DNA of 64,000 bases. Origin: Rhodococcus globerulus NBRC 14531. GTDB taxonomy: Bacteria; Actinomycetota; Actinomycetes; Mycobacteriales; Mycobacteriaceae. Within the stretch, counting starts at the first letter, position 1; every line of letters starts with the position of its first letter. The notes under the pieces were generated by a model. It saw only the letters and a list, made by a program, of their open reading frames with translations, searched no databases and was not told the origin of the DNA. Positions 62,007-64,000 of the stretch are shown piece after piece. Made by a program: the position numbers and the translations under genes. Location of the stretch: NCBI RefSeq assembly GCF_001894805.1, contig NZ_BCWX01000002.1, forward strand, positions 1,054,001 through 1,118,000, in the 5' to 3' direction.

Positions 62007-62606
62007 ATGTCTGCTCCTACACATTTGGTCTTCACGCCCTTGCATGCGAGCGGTCCGCTGCACGCCGCACTACCTCTGCACGCCGCAGTCCCATCGGACG
62101 TCGATGTCGACGACGTGGTTGCCGACGTTGCGCAGAATGGGGTTTCCGCACCGGCTGCCGATGTCCCTGCACTGGTGAATGTCGTCGCCGACGCACGTGA
62201 GCGCGGGATCGATTTGAGCGTGATCGTTCTCGACGCCAATCCTTCCCGCGACACCGACCTCCGGGATCTGGCGACGACGGTCGGCGAATCCGAGGGCGGC
62301 ACGGTCTTGGTGATGAGTCCGGACTGGATGGGCAGTTCCAGCGATTCGATCAGTCGAGTACAGCTCGAGACCGCGCAGGATCGCTCGTTCGGGGACAGTT
62401 CTGCTGCGATCGCCGATCGCTTTTCCCATGAGATTGTCCAACCGGGTCCGCCGTGGGCCTTGTACACGGTCCTTTTGGTGGCGATTGTGGCGATCGCGGC
62501 GGCAATTACTTTTGCCGTCAAATGGCGTCGGAGCCCCGAACCCGCGGTCGCCGAGCAGGTGACCGAACCTTCGGAACTGGCCGTCGGACACGCCGGATCT
62601 GCTTAG
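62007..62606 (+). CDS. Rv1476-family membrane protein
   Basis: A 199-residue protein. The N-terminal part (residues 28-135) is a soluble alpha/beta domain with VADARERGIDLSVIVLDANPSRDTDLRDLATTVGESEGGTVLVMSPDW, similar in outline to TPM-type domains. One membrane helix (PPWALYTVLLVAIVAIAAAITFAVKW) is near the C-terminus, followed by about 30 acidic residues. It is found between acn and ripA in mycolata, suggesting an envelope role beside the RipA peptidoglycan hydrolase, but no activity is known. A good terminator follows. Confidence 0.75.
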   Translation: MSAPTHLVFTPLHASGPLHAALPLHAAVPSDVDVDDVVADVAQNGVSAPAADVPALVNVVADARERGIDLSVIVLDANPSRDTDLRDLATTVGESEGGTVLVMSPDWMGSSSDSISRVQLETAQDRSFGDSSAAIADRFSHEIVQPGPPWALYTVLLVAIVAIAAAITFAVKWRRSPEPAVAEQVTEPSELAVGHAGSA

Positions 62607-62635
62607 TCCCGCGCGCACGTTCCTGAATATCGACT

Positions 62636-62676
62636 AGCAGGTATTCACCAGCATTTGTGGTGAGTACCTGCTTTTT
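62636..62676 (+). terminator. Intrinsic terminator after the Rv1476-type gene
   Basis: AGCAGGTATTCACCA (62636-62650) pairs with the inverse sequence ending at 62672 (one G-T pair), loop GCATTTG, directly followed by a run of T to 62676. This is the clearest rho-independent terminator in the window. Confidence 0.85.
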
Positions 62677-63012
62677 CGTCTGGATACAACAATCCACCTG
62701 GCGAAATACCCGATGTGTTATTTGGGGCTAAAGTTTCCAAAGTTCTCTCAAGTGTCGTACGGTACAACTGGCACTTTTTGGGGAAGAAGTGTCGCAGAAA
62801 GATGGCTGTTGTTCGACGGACTGCGCGCGACGCCACCCGAAACCGGGCGGCGCCGAGCGTTGCCCCCGAACGGCGGGTTAGCGACAAGCGGTAGCTACTT
62901 CGCTGCATCTTGTTGGTGGCGCCACGCGGCGTCATAGCTTCCTGCGCATTCCCTCCCCGCACGGATCGGCGACCCAGCGGGCCCGTGGCGTACACGCGAG
63001 GGAGAGTTATTT
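62677..63012 (+). promoter_or_regulatory. Long leader/promoter region of ripA
   Basis: No ORF is convincing in these 336 bases. An AT-richer start with TAAAGTTTCC and GTACGGTACAAC looks like the promoter. A GC-rich part follows with the hairpin CGCCACCCG-AAAC-CGGGCGGCG (62831-62852, one mismatch). GAGGGAGAG before the ripA GTG is the ribosome site. The leader could be structured RNA. I looked for the c-di-AMP (ydaO) riboswitch core and did not find it. Confidence 0.45.
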
Positions 63013-64000
63013 GTGAGCCAAGTAACACGAGGCGGATTCGGCCGTCGTAAACCTTCCCGAGCGTCGTCCCGCCTGGCACAGCTGGTAATCGGTGCGGGCA
63101 TCGTCACTGCCCTAGTTGTCGGAAACCCGGGTGTCGGAGCGTCGGTCCCGCCGCCTCCGCCCAATCCCAGTGACTCCGAAATCGCGTCCGCAGATTCGCA
63201 GGTTTCATCGAGCGTCAGCACGGTCAGCGCCCTCATCAACCAGGTTGCCGCGGCAAATGAGCAGTTGTCCGCACTCGACAACGAAGTTGCCGTCAAACGC
63301 GAAGACGTCAACAAGACACTCGTCGACCTGCAGAACGCTCGAGGCGCCGCCGATGCCGCAGCCCAAGCCGTCGGCATCACCAAACAAGCACTTCGGGACG
63401 CCGGCGCACAGATCGACGTAGCGCAGAGCGATTTCGACAAGTACGCCCGATCGAGTTACGTCCAAGGCACCAATACCGCGTCCATCTCGTCGTTCCTCGA
63501 CGCCAAGGGCCCGGGCGACGTCCTCGATCGAGCGCAGGTTCTCAAACTTCTCTCGAACACCCAACGCGCCGTGCTCGACGGTTTGCAGCGCGCTCGGACC
63601 GAACAGGCGAACAAGGACTCGGCGACCAGGCAAGCCAAGCTCGACGCCGACGCGGCCGCCGAAATTGCCGCCAATCTTCAGGCACTTGCCGAGCAGGCCA
63701 TCGCGATCGCCCGCAACGCACTCGACCAGCAGGTAGCCAAGAAGGCGTCCATCGAAGCGGAGCGCAATTCCGCGCAAGCCCAACTCGATGCGGCGCGTAA
63801 CGCTGTTGCAGGTTTGCAGGGGCAGCGCCAGGCATACGCGACGTGGGACGAACAGCGAAAGGCCGAAGAAGCTCATCAGGCCGCACTCGAAGCGGCCGCC
63901 AAGCAAGCGGCTGAGGAAGCCGCCGCCAGGGCTGCCGCCGATCAGGCCGCCAAGGACCGTGCCGCTGCGTTGGCTGCTGCTCAGCGCCCTCACACTGCCG
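63013..64000 (+). CDS. ripA: RipA-like peptidoglycan endopeptidase, N-terminal part (cut by window end)
   Basis: From the GTG at 63013 the frame is open to the end: 329 residues. A basic start (GGFGRRKPSRASSR) and a hydrophobic core ending AS-VPPPPP form a Sec signal. A long Ala/Gln/Lys-rich coiled coil follows (QVAAANEQLSALDNEVAVKREDVNKTLVDLQ and later ARTEQANKDSATRQAKLDADAAAE). This is the autoinhibitory, partner-binding region of RipA/NlpC-P60 hydrolases; the catalytic NlpC/P60 domain must lie beyond the window. Position after acn and the Rv1476-type gene equals Rv1477. The enzyme cuts stem peptides at the septum. Confidence 0.85.
   Translation, partial: MSQVTRGGFGRRKPSRASSRLAQLVIGAGIVTALVVGNPGVGASVPPPPPNPSDSEIASADSQVSSSVSTVSALINQVAAANEQLSALDNEVAVKREDVNKTLVDLQNARGAADAAAQAVGITKQALRDAGAQIDVAQSDFDKYARSSYVQGTNTASISSFLDAKGPGDVLDRAQVLKLLSNTQRAVLDGLQRARTEQANKDSATRQAKLDADAAAEIAANLQALAEQAIAIARNALDQQVAKKASIEAERNSAQAQLDAARNAVAGLQGQRQAYATWDEQRKAEEAHQAALEAAAKQAAEEAAARAAADQAAKDRAAALAAAQRPHTA

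Noticed and set aside
62677-63012. c-di-AMP (ydaO-type) riboswitch before ripA
   Set aside because: The conserved core sequences were not visible on reading; only generic hairpins are present.

Overview
The window is GC-rich, densely coding DNA from a mycolic-acid actinobacterium, most likely Rhodococcus, perhaps the R. erythropolis/qingshengii group. That call is inference. It rests on a backbone that matches from memory the Mycobacterium tuberculosis order Rv1445c-Rv1477: pgl-opcA-zwf-tal-tkt, ctaB, qor, ctaA, ABC genes with mptB, sufR-B-D-C-S-U-T, an ABC-F ATPase, acnR, acn, an Rv1476-type protein and ripA. Many GTG/TTG starts, 4-base stop/start overlaps and a CrtLm-type lycopene cyclase also fit.

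Region 1 (1-12.4 kb) is accessory. It opens with the end of a PucR-type regulator followed by four very small tandem ORFs (37-55 aa), two of which share the core QLFNAGS or QMFNAGS and a third the variant QLFSAGS. I do not recognise this peptide family, and it is the best candidate here for an undescribed system. Next come a frameshifted gene coupled to a small membrane protein, two lipoproteins, a ChrB-like regulator with an MFS exporter, and two TetR regulators with clear paired operators: one heads an operon with an SDR39U1-type epimerase, the other is divergent from a TetX-like FAD monooxygenase. TfoX-N, DUF1801 and SDR genes complete the region.

Region 2 (12.4-24 kb) is central metabolism: a tight minus-strand pentose-phosphate operon (tkt, tal, zwf, opcA, pgl), then heme O synthase, a quinone oxidoreductase, a MerR regulator divergent from a DUF4188 gene, and heme A synthase. 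CtaB and CtaA together make heme A for cytochrome aa3 oxidase.

Region 3 (24-37 kb) has a LexA-family protein behind an unusual repeat-bearing promoter, a four-gene minus-strand operon (mptB mannosyltransferase, ABC ATPase, ABC permease, secreted propeller-like protein), and the complete SUF iron-sulfur operon. A SufR operator overlaps the likely sufR start codon.

Region 4 (37-53.7 kb) is a secondary-metabolite locus. It holds a four-module NRPS (4737 aa; C, half-C, A-T, C-A-T, C-A-T, C-A-T, TE) preceded by a 694-aa paralogue of its N-terminus whose condensation active site is broken. The first A domain reads as threonine-specific. The other three share an unusual pocket code.

Region 5 (53.7-64 kb) carries ku, a DoxX-like protein, lycopene cyclase, an ABC-F ATPase, acnR with acn and a match to the AcnR operator, an Rv1476-type membrane protein, and the start of ripA behind a leader of about 335 bases. 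ripA is cut by the window end. I saw no rRNA, tRNA, CRISPR array, insertion sequence or prophage.
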